DNA of 25,484 nt from DTU018 sp003444615 (GCA_049656905.1 JBASMO010000198.1:1-25484), one strand, 5' to 3'; shown: positions 17,307 to 24,861, counted from the first letter of the stretch. Program-made: numbers and translations. Notes: generated by a model from the letters alone, not told the origin.

Positions 17307-18095
17307 TCAATTCTCCTTTCCATATCTGCCTGTAAATTGCGGTTTACGCTTGTCCAAAAAAGCCTTCATACCTTCCTTCTGGTCCTGAGTGGCAAAGAGG
17401 TCTGACCAAGCTATTGCTTCCAGTTCAGTACCAGATTTTATATCCAGGTTGATGCCAATGTTTACAGTTCGTTTGGCCATTCTCAGGGCCAGGGGTGGTT
17501 TGTTGGATATTTTTTCCGCCATTTTTAGGGTTTCATCCAACAGCTTCTCATCGTCAACAACCCGGTTAATCAGTCCTAATTCCAGTGCGGCCGAAGCATC
17601 GATATTGTGACCCAGGAAAATTAATTCTTTAGCCTGGGCACTGCCAATTAAGCGAGGTAATCTTTGCGTTCCGCCGGCTCCCGGCATGATGCCCAGGTTG
17701 ATTTCCGGCAGTCCAAAACGGGCACTGTCTCCCGCCAGGCGTATATCAGCTGCCAAGGCAATTTCAAAACCGGCTCCCAGTGCATATCCCTTAACAGCAG
17801 CGATTACCGGCTGCGGCAAGTTTTCTATTTTGTTGAAAGTAGAAATAAAGGCAAAATTGCGCGCTTCTTCAGGAACCATATCGGCCATATCATTTACATC
17901 GGCCCCAGCAGCAAAATGCTGGCCAGCTCCAGTCAATACCACCACTCGAATGTCGTTGTTTCCGGCTATTATATCGGCTGCTTGATCAATTTCGTCAACC
18001 ATCTTACGGTTTAAGGCATTAAGCACTTTGGGGCGATTCAAAGTTAGAGTGGCTACATGTTCATTTATTTCCAAGACAATGTGCTCAAAGGTCAC
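17307..18095 (-). CDS. Enoyl-CoA hydratase (crotonase family)
   Basis: A ~262-residue crotonase that hydrates trans-2-enoyl-CoA such as crotonyl-CoA to the 3-hydroxyacyl-CoA. Both catalytic glutamates are present, E111 (GAGFEIALAAD) and E131 (GLPEINLGIMPGAGGTQ). The oxyanion-hole segment is HFAAGADV and the C-terminal trimerisation helices are complete. GTG at 18095 is preferred, because AGGCGG (18104-18109) is 8 bases upstream; the GTG at 18104 overlaps that site and would add three residues. The start follows the stop of a short dehydrogenase remnant by one base, which suggests coupled translation with that remnant. Confidence 0.93.
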   Translation of the reverse strand: MTFEHIVLEINEHVATLTLNRPKVLNALNRKMVDEIDQAADIIAGNNDIRVVVLTGAGQHFAAGADVNDMADMVPEEARNFAFISTFNKIENLPQPVIAAVKGYALGAGFEIALAADIRLAGDSARFGLPEINLGIMPGAGGTQRLPRLIGSAQAKELIFLGHNIDASAALELGLINRVVDDEKLLDETLKMAEKISNKPPLALRMAKRTVNIGINLDIKSGTELEAIAWSDLFATQDQKEGMKAFLDKRKPQFTGRYGKEN

Positions 18096-18096
18096 A

Positions 18097-18207
18097 CTAC
18101 TCACCGCCTGTATCTAATTGGTTATAGTCGTAAAAGCCCTTTTGAGTTATACGGCCATACTCTCCCTGGGTAAAAATTTTTGCCATAGCGGGAACTGGGC
18201 TTTTCAT
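18097..18207 (-). pseudogene. C-terminal fossil of 3-hydroxybutyryl-CoA dehydrogenase
   Basis: A 36-codon frame, not obvious among longer ORFs, ends in YGRITQKGFYDYNQ. This matches the conserved C terminus of 3-hydroxyacyl-CoA dehydrogenases (G-R-K-x-G-K-G-F-Y-D-Y). The preceding residues, SPVPAMAKIFTQGEYG, fit the last helix before that motif, so about 30 of the usual ~280 residues survive. The NAD-binding domain is absent. The frame keeps an ATG with GAGGGG 6 bases upstream, and its TAG lies one base before the crotonase GTG. It may still be translated and help crotonase start. It shows that the operon once held this gene between the dehydratase and crotonase genes. Confidence 0.72.
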
Positions 18208-18252
18208 TAGTATCCCCTCTGATGGGGTGTTACTCGTCATCTTTGGCACCGG

Positions 18253-19389
18253 TCAACGTGTTGTCATCATTTCCGCAAAACCTTGTATACGAGTGCGCAG
18301 CTGTTCTACTGAGTCAGCCTGCTGTTCCAACTCCATATACAAGTGAGGAATACCAGCTTTTTCGAATTCCTTCTTCAGAATGGGATAATCGAATTCTTCC
18401 GGTTCACAGAATTTCATCATGGTTACAATTACCGCATCAGCTCCCGTGTCCCGGACCATATCAATCAACATATTGCTGCGCTGTTTCTGGGGATCATAAG
18501 CCAATGAGCACCCCAGTATATTAGCCCAACGACGAGCCAAACGTTCCAAGGGAGCGCCGCCGGCTGGGACATCGGTCCGAAATTGCCTGGATTCTTGAGC
18601 TAAATCATCACCCACTACTACCAGATTATATTGATTAAACAGTTCCAAAAAACCGTCTGGCTCGGCCATAATGCCGGTCAGGATTACTTTAATACCGTTG
18701 CTTTTTTCGGGCGGCAGAGCTTTAAATTCGCTGATCAATGACTTGACTAAAAGGGTGTGTTTAGCTTTATCCATGAAAAAGCCTGATTTAATAACCATAT
18801 GCCGCCTCTGGGCGGTAATGGTCAGCGGGTAATCTCTTGCCACCCGGGTGAACTCACGCATGGTTTTGCGGTGCTCATTATATATAACTATGGCCTGATT
18901 TATGGCTTCATCAGTAATAGCCCTTCCGCTTAAGGATTCCAACTTTTTTCTAAGCTGTTCAAATTCCTTGATTAAGTAGGATATTCCAGAAGGGTTCTTG
19001 CGGTTCTGGGGATATACCAGGCAGAAGCAAGGAACCTGTGGTACTGCTACTTTCCAATTTTCTCCTATACACTTTAAGGTATCGCAGTGCATGGGGCAGA
19101 CTACAGCGGATAAATCATTGTAAATTCCCCGCATGGCAAATTCCATAATGGCTCGCATAATTGAGCAGGCAAAGCTGGGCAGGTAGGTTCCGGACTGCAC
19201 TATATTAGTCTGCCCGCCCCAGACGCCTACCGGCAGCATACCACCTGCATATATGATTTCTTCCGGAACATAAATAGGCAGACATCCTATAACTTCACGC
19301 CCGGTTTCCTGCTTAAAAGCACGTACAGCATGCGCCGGATTCTTTACTACACCTTCCATTTCTCGCAAAATAGCTGCAACGGGCTCCAT
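18253..19389 (-). CDS. 2-hydroxyacyl-CoA dehydratase, beta-type subunit (HadC/HgdB-like)
   Basis: A 378-residue subunit of the 2-hydroxyacyl-CoA dehydratase / benzoyl-CoA reductase superfamily. Candidate [4Fe-4S] ligands are C75 (PSFACS), C98/C102/C107 (VVCPMHCDTLKC) and C328 (MMKFCEPEEFDYP); C36 in REVIGCLPIYVPEE is also conserved in the family. The C-terminal helix has the typical SVEQLRTRIQGFAEM. ATG follows directly on the alpha-subunit stop with GGAGGA upstream. The protein would pair with the next gene upstream and needs a radical-generating activator ATPase, found here only at 24034-24846. The 2-hydroxyacyl substrate cannot be told from sequence alone. Confidence 0.88.
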   Translation of the reverse strand: MEPVAAILREMEGVVKNPAHAVRAFKQETGREVIGCLPIYVPEEIIYAGGMLPVGVWGGQTNIVQSGTYLPSFACSIMRAIMEFAMRGIYNDLSAVVCPMHCDTLKCIGENWKVAVPQVPCFCLVYPQNRKNPSGISYLIKEFEQLRKKLESLSGRAITDEAINQAIVIYNEHRKTMREFTRVARDYPLTITAQRRHMVIKSGFFMDKAKHTLLVKSLISEFKALPPEKSNGIKVILTGIMAEPDGFLELFNQYNLVVVGDDLAQESRQFRTDVPAGGAPLERLARRWANILGCSLAYDPQKQRSNMLIDMVRDTGADAVIVTMMKFCEPEEFDYPILKKEFEKAGIPHLYMELEQQADSVEQLRTRIQGFAEMMTTR

Positions 19390-20619
19390 TTATTCTCCTC
19401 CTATCCTTTGCTGCTGTTTTCTTATTTTCATCATTTCAACCAGAGCCTGAATACGGGTTTCAAATTGAGCCTGGGAAAATGCCCGGGGATCTGTCTGATC
19501 TCCGTCAAACATTACTGACGGAACTCCCGTTCTGGCCTCCACCTGTCTTTGCACTTCATATTGGCAAAAATCCTGGGGTTTGCAGCTGCGGTTGCAATGA
19601 TAAATAATACCGTCAACCTTAAAGTCTTCAACGATTTTGCAGATGTTATCTACGCGAAAATCCATATTGCGATTTACAAAATTGGAGCTATAAGCCCTAG
19701 CCATACCATCAATATCATTGCTGTCATAGATGATAGACCAGGAATCAGGATAGGTGGAACCCACCATGTTAATACCATGATTCTTGAGGAACTTGTAAGT
19801 GGCGGAGAGAGCCGTCCAGCAAGCAATACCGTCCCACATTATGCGGAACTCTTCAGGGCGGTCTTTCCAGGGTCCCTGACCGTTAGCTATCTTTTCCTCA
19901 CATTCTTGGGCCAGCAGCTTGAATACCTCCACGGTTTCCTTCTTGCCTCGCATACACACGATTAGGGCCATGTAATTAAAAATATCAAAACCGTTCATTG
20001 GCGATGAGACAGCCTGAGCAAGGGCCATAGCCTTTTTCCACCACTTCGCCGCTTCACTGGATATCTCCATCACTTCCCGGAAGCGATCATAATCAAAAGG
20101 CTGTCCAGCAATCTGTTCCAATTGATGAATAGCCTCTTGGAATTGCCCTTTAATGTACTCAACACTGTAATCGTGGACTTCATAATCGTAGTTAAAGGGC
20201 ATATCAAACATTATTAACGGAATCTGCAGTTCCCTGGCGATGTTCTCATACCACTTGATAACTGTATTGCAAATGTTATTGCAGCAAATGAGCAGATCCG
20301 GAAGGGGTATTTTCCCCGCCATACTTTCCTGAATTTCCAGGTAACCCATATTTACACGGGCATAGGAACAAATATCCACTGAGTAACCCTGAGACTCAGC
20401 TATTTCGATTAGTTCAGGAGATCCCTTCTTAGCTCCGATGGCTGCGGCGTGATTCTCAGGATACACTGTATAGATTCCCATGGTCTCACAAAATTCTTGA
20501 GGGGCAATGGAGGTAGACCAGGCTACCAGTTCGCCCCTTTCTTTAGCAGCTAGTGCACCAGCATAGTGGTCGTCCAGGAGCTTTTGCAGCAATTGTTTAG
20601 AAATAAGTCTTTCGCTCAC
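19390..20619 (-). CDS. 2-hydroxyacyl-CoA dehydratase, alpha-type subunit (HadB/HgdA-like)
   Basis: A 409-residue subunit that, with its partner, removes water from a (R)-2-hydroxyacyl-CoA by a ketyl-radical mechanism. Likely cluster ligands are C84 (VDICSYAR), C117 (CCNNICNTVIKW) and C346 (NRSCKPQDF), the three-cysteine pattern expected for the active-site cluster with an open iron site. Family motifs YPENHAAAIGAKK (53-65) and WDGIACW are present, and resemble 2-hydroxyisocaproyl- and phenyllactyl-CoA dehydratases. Start is GTG with AGAGGG about 9 bases upstream. It is the first gene after the sigma-54 promoter. Confidence 0.9.
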   Translation of the reverse strand: MSERLISKQLLQKLLDDHYAGALAAKERGELVAWSTSIAPQEFCETMGIYTVYPENHAAAIGAKKGSPELIEIAESQGYSVDICSYARVNMGYLEIQESMAGKIPLPDLLICCNNICNTVIKWYENIARELQIPLIMFDMPFNYDYEVHDYSVEYIKGQFQEAIHQLEQIAGQPFDYDRFREVMEISSEAAKWWKKAMALAQAVSSPMNGFDIFNYMALIVCMRGKKETVEVFKLLAQECEEKIANGQGPWKDRPEEFRIMWDGIACWTALSATYKFLKNHGINMVGSTYPDSWSIIYDSNDIDGMARAYSSNFVNRNMDFRVDNICKIVEDFKVDGIIYHCNRSCKPQDFCQYEVQRQVEARTGVPSVMFDGDQTDPRAFSQAQFETRIQALVEMMKIRKQQQRIGGE

Positions 20620-20674
20620 CAGTTAACCCTCTTTCTATATTTAGTATTCAGTGAACCGCCTTTTTCTTTAATTA

Positions 20675-20691
20675 ATGCAATAAATATGCCA
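20675..20691 (-). promoter_or_regulatory. Sigma-54 (-24/-12) promoter of the dehydratase operon
   Basis: TGGCATATTTATTGCAT on the minus strand: the -24 GG and -12 GC doublets are exactly 10 bases apart, as the consensus TGGCAC-N5-TTGCA requires. The predicted start point near 20665 leaves a ~45-base leader to the GTG at 20619. A sigma-54 activator gene is divergent next to it. Confidence 0.75.
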
Positions 20692-20754
20692 ACAGTATTG
20701 GATAATAAAATAAGGAAACCAAGGCTGGAATAAGCTCCTTTTCAGACCTTATGC

Positions 20755-20760
20755 TATAAT
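20755..20760 (+). promoter_or_regulatory. Extended -10 promoter of the activator gene
   Basis: TATAAT preceded by TGC, an extended -10 element; no good -35 hexamer stands 16-18 bases upstream. Expected transcription start is near 20767, about 80 bases before the regulator ATG. Confidence 0.45.
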
Positions 20761-20786
20761 TACAAGATGTTTGGAGAGTCTTTGAG

Positions 20787-20820
20787 TGATGCTGCACTGC
20801 ATCATTATTGCATATTTGCA
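20787..20820. promoter_or_regulatory. Candidate activator-binding sites (inverted repeats)
   Basis: TGATGC (787-792) and GCATCA (799-804) form a perfect inverted repeat with 6 bases between, followed by a second dyad TGCATATTTGCA at 20809-20820. They lie about 100-130 bases upstream of the sigma-54 -24 box, the normal distance for an enhancer bound by a bacterial enhancer-binding protein, and also inside the leader of the regulator's own transcript. Confidence 0.5.
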
Positions 20821-20846
20821 TCAAAAGGAGGTTGTCGCCATAAAAT

Positions 20847-22286
20847 ATGCACCAGACTCAGAGTGATGAACTATTACAACAGCTACAAACCATACAAGCC
20901 GAATTGAAACACTGCCGCAAACAGGTTGAAGATTATGAAGCAGTCTTGAATTCGTCATTTGACGGAATCCTGATAACCGATGGCGAAGGCAACGTTTTGA
21001 TGGTTAACCAGGCCTATGAAAGGCTAACCGGCATTAAAATAGACGAAATTACCGGTAAAAACATGCGAGATATGTTAGACCCTACCTATATGCCCAATTC
21101 TGTGGTTTTGATGGTTCTGGAGGAGAAAAAGACCGTAACTATACCCCACTTTACCCGCAATGCCAAGAGCATTACCGTTACCGGCAACCCTGTTTTTAAT
21201 AAACAGGGAGAAATCTACCGGGTCATTACCAATGTGCGTGATACCACGGAATTAATTGAACTGCGCCAGGAATTGCTGCGGGCTCAGGCTATGGAAAAAG
21301 TATATCATCAGCTGGAAAATGCCCGGGTGGCAGGAGAAGGCGAAGGATTTGTGGCCCTCAGTAACGCCATGAAATCTGTATTTGCCCTGGCTTTAAAAGT
21401 CAGTTCAGTAGATGCCACCGTATTAATTCTCGGCGAATCAGGAGTTGGCAAAGAAGTAGTAGCCAAGTATATTCATCAAAACAGTCCCCGCAGGAATGGC
21501 CCATTCATAACCGTAAACTGCGGGGCCATACCGGAACAGTTACTGGAGTCCGAGCTTTTTGGCTATGTAGAAGGAGCTTTTACCGGCGCCGCTCGCGCAG
21601 GTAAGGCAGGATTGTTTGAAACCGCATCCGGGGGTACCCTTTTTCTGGACGAAATTGGCGAATTGCCTTTAAGTCTGCAGGTAAAGATCCTCCGAGCTTT
21701 GGAAACTCGGGAAATAATGCGTATTGGTTCCACAAAGCCAGTTGCGGTAGATGTGCGTATCTTAGCCGCCACCAATCGAGACCTGGAACAAATGGTGGCC
21801 AATCGGCGCTTTCGCTCAGACCTGTATTACCGGCTCAACGTTATTCGGATTGCCATTCCTCCTCTGAGAGAGCGAATTGAAGATATTGTTCCTTTAAGCG
21901 TCTACTACATGAATTATTTTAACAAACGCTATCATCAAAGAAAAAAGCTGACCAGGGAGGTTATTTCTGAATTAGAAAAGTATCCCTGGCCGGGAAATGT
22001 GCGGGAATTAAAAAACTGCATGGAACAAATGGTAGTGTTAGGGCTTGATGAACTGCTGCAAATTGGTGATTTGCCCTTGTTTCACCAGGAAAGGCAAACC
22101 TCCTGCCAAGCAGTACAGGTATCGGGTATCATCCCATTAAAAGAAGCTCTTGAAGAAACTGAAAAACAACTGCTGGAAAATGCTCTGAAAAAATACCGTA
22201 CCAGCCGGCAGATCGCACGAGTAATTGGCATAGATCAGTCCACAGTAGTTCGAAAATTGAACAAGTATGGTCTGCAAACTAATTAA
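20847..22286 (+). CDS. Sigma-54-dependent transcriptional activator (PAS - AAA+ - HTH)
   Basis: A 479-residue enhancer-binding protein. Residues 1-30 form a coiled coil, about 31-140 are a PAS sensor domain (NSSFDGILITDGEGNVLMVN start), and about 168-400 are the AAA+ core with Walker A GESGVGKE (196-203), the sigma-54-contacting GAFTGA loop (233-238) and Walker B FLDEIGE (D258/E259). A Fis-type helix-turn-helix ends the protein (SRQIARVIGIDQSTVVRKL). No response-regulator domain is seen, so a small ligand probably acts through the PAS domain. A strong AAAGGAGG lies 15 bases before the only usable ATG, an unusually long spacing. Its likely target is the divergent sigma-54 promoter. Confidence 0.92.
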   Translation: MHQTQSDELLQQLQTIQAELKHCRKQVEDYEAVLNSSFDGILITDGEGNVLMVNQAYERLTGIKIDEITGKNMRDMLDPTYMPNSVVLMVLEEKKTVTIPHFTRNAKSITVTGNPVFNKQGEIYRVITNVRDTTELIELRQELLRAQAMEKVYHQLENARVAGEGEGFVALSNAMKSVFALALKVSSVDATVLILGESGVGKEVVAKYIHQNSPRRNGPFITVNCGAIPEQLLESELFGYVEGAFTGAARAGKAGLFETASGGTLFLDEIGELPLSLQVKILRALETREIMRIGSTKPVAVDVRILAATNRDLEQMVANRRFRSDLYYRLNVIRIAIPPLRERIEDIVPLSVYYMNYFNKRYHQRKKLTREVISELEKYPWPGNVRELKNCMEQMVVLGLDELLQIGDLPLFHQERQTSCQAVQVSGIIPLKEALEETEKQLLENALKKYRTSRQIARVIGIDQSTVVRKLNKYGLQTN

Positions 22287-22304
22287 TAAAAGCCGCAAAA
22301 ACAA

Positions 22305-22329
22305 AACCCGGGGCAAGATGCCCCAGGTT
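22305..22329 (-). terminator. Intrinsic terminator after the MaoC-type gene
   Basis: GGGGC (22310-22314) pairs with GCCCC (22320-22324), extended by CC/GG and AA/TT outside a mismatch. On the minus strand the stem is followed by TTTTGTTTTT, so it ends the MaoC transcript; on the plus strand it lacks a good T-run but may also slow transcription of the converging regulator gene. Confidence 0.75.
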
Positions 22330-22348
22330 ACAAGAGTACTTAATGTTC

Positions 22349-22771
22349 CTATTTTTGAATGTATAGCAAAGCCTCTCCGTCCAGCACCACTTCATCTTTC
22401 TGATTATAGCATTTGGTAGCCAGACGTAACATACGTTTTTTCTCGAGTTTCTCCAGGGTAGTAACTTCAGCGGTTACTGTATCGCCAACATAAACCGGCT
22501 TTGTAAAACGTATATTCTGCTGAGCATAAATATTGCCAACAGCCAGCTTAGTTATAGCAGCAGAAATAAATCCCAACACATAAATACCCGGGACAATGAT
22601 ATCGCCAAAGCGAGTATCTTTGCTGAATTCCTTATCCAGGTGCATGGGATTCATGTCACCGCTCAAACCACACCAAATTACTACGTCAGCATCGGTAATG
22701 GTTTTGGCAAACCTTGCTACATCACCAACATTCAAATCTTCCCACGTTTTAACTTCCTTGCTGTAATCCAT
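22349..22771 (-). CDS. MaoC-family hydratase (hot-dog fold, (R)-specific enoyl-CoA hydratase-like)
   Basis: A 140-residue single hot-dog protein related to PhaJ-type (R)-specific enoyl-CoA hydratases. The hydratase-2 motif is seen in LSGDMNPMHLDKEF, with the catalytic pair D39 and H44. The usual HG after the motif is PG here (DIIVPGIYVLGF), which is also seen in hot-dog proteins outside the strict PhaJ group, so the exact activity is less certain. The start has AGGGA about 8 bases upstream. It stands alone, convergent with the regulator, and could hydrate enoyl-CoA to (R)-3-hydroxyacyl-CoA alongside the (S)-specific crotonase of the operon. Confidence 0.8.
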   Translation of the reverse strand: MDYSKEVKTWEDLNVGDVARFAKTITDADVVIWCGLSGDMNPMHLDKEFSKDTRFGDIIVPGIYVLGFISAAITKLAVGNIYAQQNIRFTKPVYVGDTVTAEVTTLEKLEKKRMLRLATKCYNQKDEVVLDGEALLYIQK

Positions 22772-22816
22772 TCTTAAATCCCTGCCTTTATTGCTATAAT
22801 GTTAAACTTTATTTCA

Positions 22817-22822
22817 ATTATA
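22817..22822 (-). promoter_or_regulatory. Possible -10 box upstream of the MaoC-type gene
   Basis: TATAAT on the minus strand about 46 bases before the ATG at 22771. No convincing -35 hexamer was found, so this is a weak call. Confidence 0.28.
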
Positions 22823-22872
22823 TAGGTTCCTAATGGTAAACGCTAGTATTCTCACTATTACAGTTTAACACT

Positions 22873-23235
22873 TTACAGAGATTGGAACTGTTCTTTTAAC
22901 TCATCTCTGAAATTAGGATGTGCAATAGCAATAAGGCGACGGGCTCTTTCCACCAGGTGCTGGCCTCGCAGATGAGCTACACCAAATTCAGTGACTACAT
23001 AATCTACATCATTGCGAGGTGTGCTGATGGCATCACCTGGATTAAAGGTTGCAACTATGCGGGATATAGTACCCTTCTTAGCTGTAGCTGGCATAGCGAT
23101 AATTGATTTGCCGCCCTTAGACCAGGTAGCTCCTCTTACGAAATCCATCTGTCCACCAATACCGCTCTTTTCGCTGATAATAAGAGTGGTTCCGCTGTAT
23201 ATATGATTCAGTTTGGCAATAAAACTGTTGATTAA
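22873..23235 (-). pseudogene. C-terminal fragment of a second CoA-transferase
   Basis: About 100 residues clearly belong to the C-terminal domain of an acetyl-CoA hydrolase / 4-hydroxybutyrate-type CoA-transferase: SGIGGQMDFVRGA, then DVDYVVTEFGVAHLRGQ and IAIAHPNFRDEL. The intact enzyme at 14669-16015 has matching segments (GGQLDFVLGS, VVTEFGVANLKG, ISIAHPDFRDTL), but the sequences differ widely, so this was a separate paralog and not a recent copy. The frame is closed upstream by a stop at 23236-23238, and the first three quarters with the catalytic glutamate are missing. It cannot be an active transferase. Confidence 0.82.
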
Positions 23236-23349
23236 TTAGTTTATTATAAAATACTCCCGATAACCAGCAGTGCAGCAGGGAGGTGAGAGCAACAGGATCA
23301 GTAAGTGATTGTAAAACAGGCCTAATAATTAAAGGAAGGGGTACTAAAC

Positions 23350-24083
23350 GTGAAAAGAAAAGCTCTAAAAGTTGTAGCGCTGATGATGATCTTGGCATTC
23401 GCTCTTATGGCAGTTGGATGCGGCGGAGGACAGGAAAACACCGGCTCCAATAACGGCTGAGAGCAGGAAGTAATAACCCTGCACTGGGGAGCTACTTCCT
23501 CACCGGAGCATTCCTACGCAACGATGGCTCAGCCCTTTGTTGATGCAGTAAAAGAAAGAACTAACGGAACCGTTATTATTTCCCCGGAATTCGCCGGAGT
23601 TCATGGTGGGGAACGTCAAATGACAGAATCGGTCATGCGCGGTGACCTGGATATGGAAATAACCTCTGACGTAGGTTTGGCAGCTTTATTCCCGGATCTG
23701 GGTTTCACCCAGCTTCCTTTCCTGTTTGAAGACTATGACGATGTTGATGCTCGTTACCTGAATGGTTGGATGGGCTGAAGTAATCGAAGAAAGACTGGCT
23801 GAAAGAGGCATTATTGTATTAGGATGGGGCGAAAACGACTTCCGTGCTTTGACTAACTCCAAGCACCCCATTTCTAAGCCAGAGGATATGGTAGGTCTGA
23901 AGATCAGAGTTCCTGAGATCCCCATGTATATCAAATGGTTTGAAGGTATGGGAACACTGCCCACACCTATGGCGGTTACGGAACTGCCCACTGCTTTGCA
24001 GCAGTGGTACTATCGATGGACAGGATAACGGTGCTATCTTGACTTATTCCTACGGGTACTACCAGTTCCAGCCCTATATGATG
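23350..24083 (+). pseudogene. TRAP transporter substrate-binding protein (DctP family), broken
   Basis: A remnant of a periplasm-facing lipoprotein that captures organic acids for a TRAP transporter. GTG at 23350 has GGAAGGGG 8 bases upstream, and a lipoprotein signal ends in LMAVGC. The frame then meets TGA at 23458-23460, continues with TLHWGATSSPEHSYA and GFTQLPFLFEDYDDVDARYL, shifts by one base near 23767, continues with GLKIRVPEIPMYIKWFEGMG, and shifts again at the extra T at 24005 to give GTIDGQDNGAILTYSYGYY. Homology stops near 24083 after about 240 of some 340 residues. No TRAP membrane subunits are present. Three lesions plus truncation make it a pseudogene unless the assembly is at fault here. 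Confidence 0.85.
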
Positions 24084-24846
24084 ATTCGAAAGCGATGAGC
24101 GCTGCTCCCAGTGCTCCGGTTAATTGTGATCGGGGTGCCACCGTGATGGATACCTGGAGTTCTTTTTCCAGAGCCTTTACTACTCCGGCATTCTGGGCTA
24201 CTCCACCGGTCATAACCACTTCCGGAGTAATTCCAACCCTGCCAACCAAACCGGCTACTCTGCGGGCTACAGACTGGTGAATCCCGGCTACCACGTCGGA
24301 GCTTTTTTGCCCGGCCGCTAGTTGAGATATTACTTCTGACTCAGCAAACACAGTACAGGTACTGCTAATAGGCACAACCTTATCAGCTTTATCACCTAGT
24401 ACTTGCAGTTCGCTTACGTGTACCTCCAGAACTCTGGCCATTACCTCTAAAAAACGCCCGGTTCCAGCTGCGCACTTTTCATTCATCACAAAATTACTTA
24501 CATAGCCTTGCTCATCTAGCTTAATTACCTTGGCATCCTGTCCGCCGATATCGATTATGGTGCGGGCAGAAGGTACAAGATGATGAACTCCTTTAGCATG
24601 ACAGGTAATTTCGCTGATCTGTTCATCGGCACCCTCAAAAGTCATTCTCCCATAACCGGTTATCACTACCTTGCTGATTTCATTTCTTTCTACCTTGGCA
24701 ATTTCCAAAGCCTGCTGTAAGGCCCTGGACGGACCAGTAGTACCAGTTCCCACCGGAACTGCCACTCCAGCCAGAATTTCAGCTCCATCTTTGAGAATAA
24801 CAACTTTAGAAGAAGCTGAGCCAATATCGACTCCCATGGTTAACAA
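24034..24846 (-). CDS. 2-hydroxyacyl-CoA dehydratase activator ATPase (HgdC/HadI-like)
   Basis: A 270-residue ASKHA-fold ATPase that holds a [4Fe-4S] cluster between two subunits and injects one high-energy electron into the dehydratase. Seen are the phosphate loop GVDIGSASSKVV (5-16), IIDIGGQDAK (97-106), and the two cluster cysteines C125 (NEKCAAGTGRF) and C164 (SSTCTVFAESEV). The fold is complete to GALGAALIAFE; the last ~15 residues (YRAGTGSTRRNKSR) are read from the antisense of the TRAP remnant and are not family-like. TTG start with GGAGGG 8 bases upstream. It follows a dehydratase-subunit stub by 15 bases, so it was once downstream of a second dehydratase. Confidence 0.87.
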   Translation of the reverse strand: MLTMGVDIGSASSKVVILKDGAEILAGVAVPVGTGTTGPSRALQQALEIAKVERNEISKVVITGYGRMTFEGADEQISEITCHAKGVHHLVPSARTIIDIGGQDAKVIKLDEQGYVSNFVMNEKCAAGTGRFLEVMARVLEVHVSELQVLGDKADKVVPISSTCTVFAESEVISQLAAGQKSSDVVAGIHQSVARRVAGLVGRVGITPEVVMTGGVAQNAGVVKALEKELQVSITVAPRSQLTGALGAALIAFESSYRAGTGSTRRNKSR

Positions 24847-24861
24847 GTTGGTATCCCTCCC

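Noticed and set aside
17664..18014. Two overlapping plus-strand frames opposite crotonase
   Set aside because: Both are antisense shadows; the minus-strand protein has full catalytic residues.
23458..23460. TGA as a selenocysteine or other recoded codon in the TRAP gene
   Set aside because: DctP proteins have no selenocysteine at this place, no downstream hairpin was seen, and two frameshifts follow, so loss of function explains it better.
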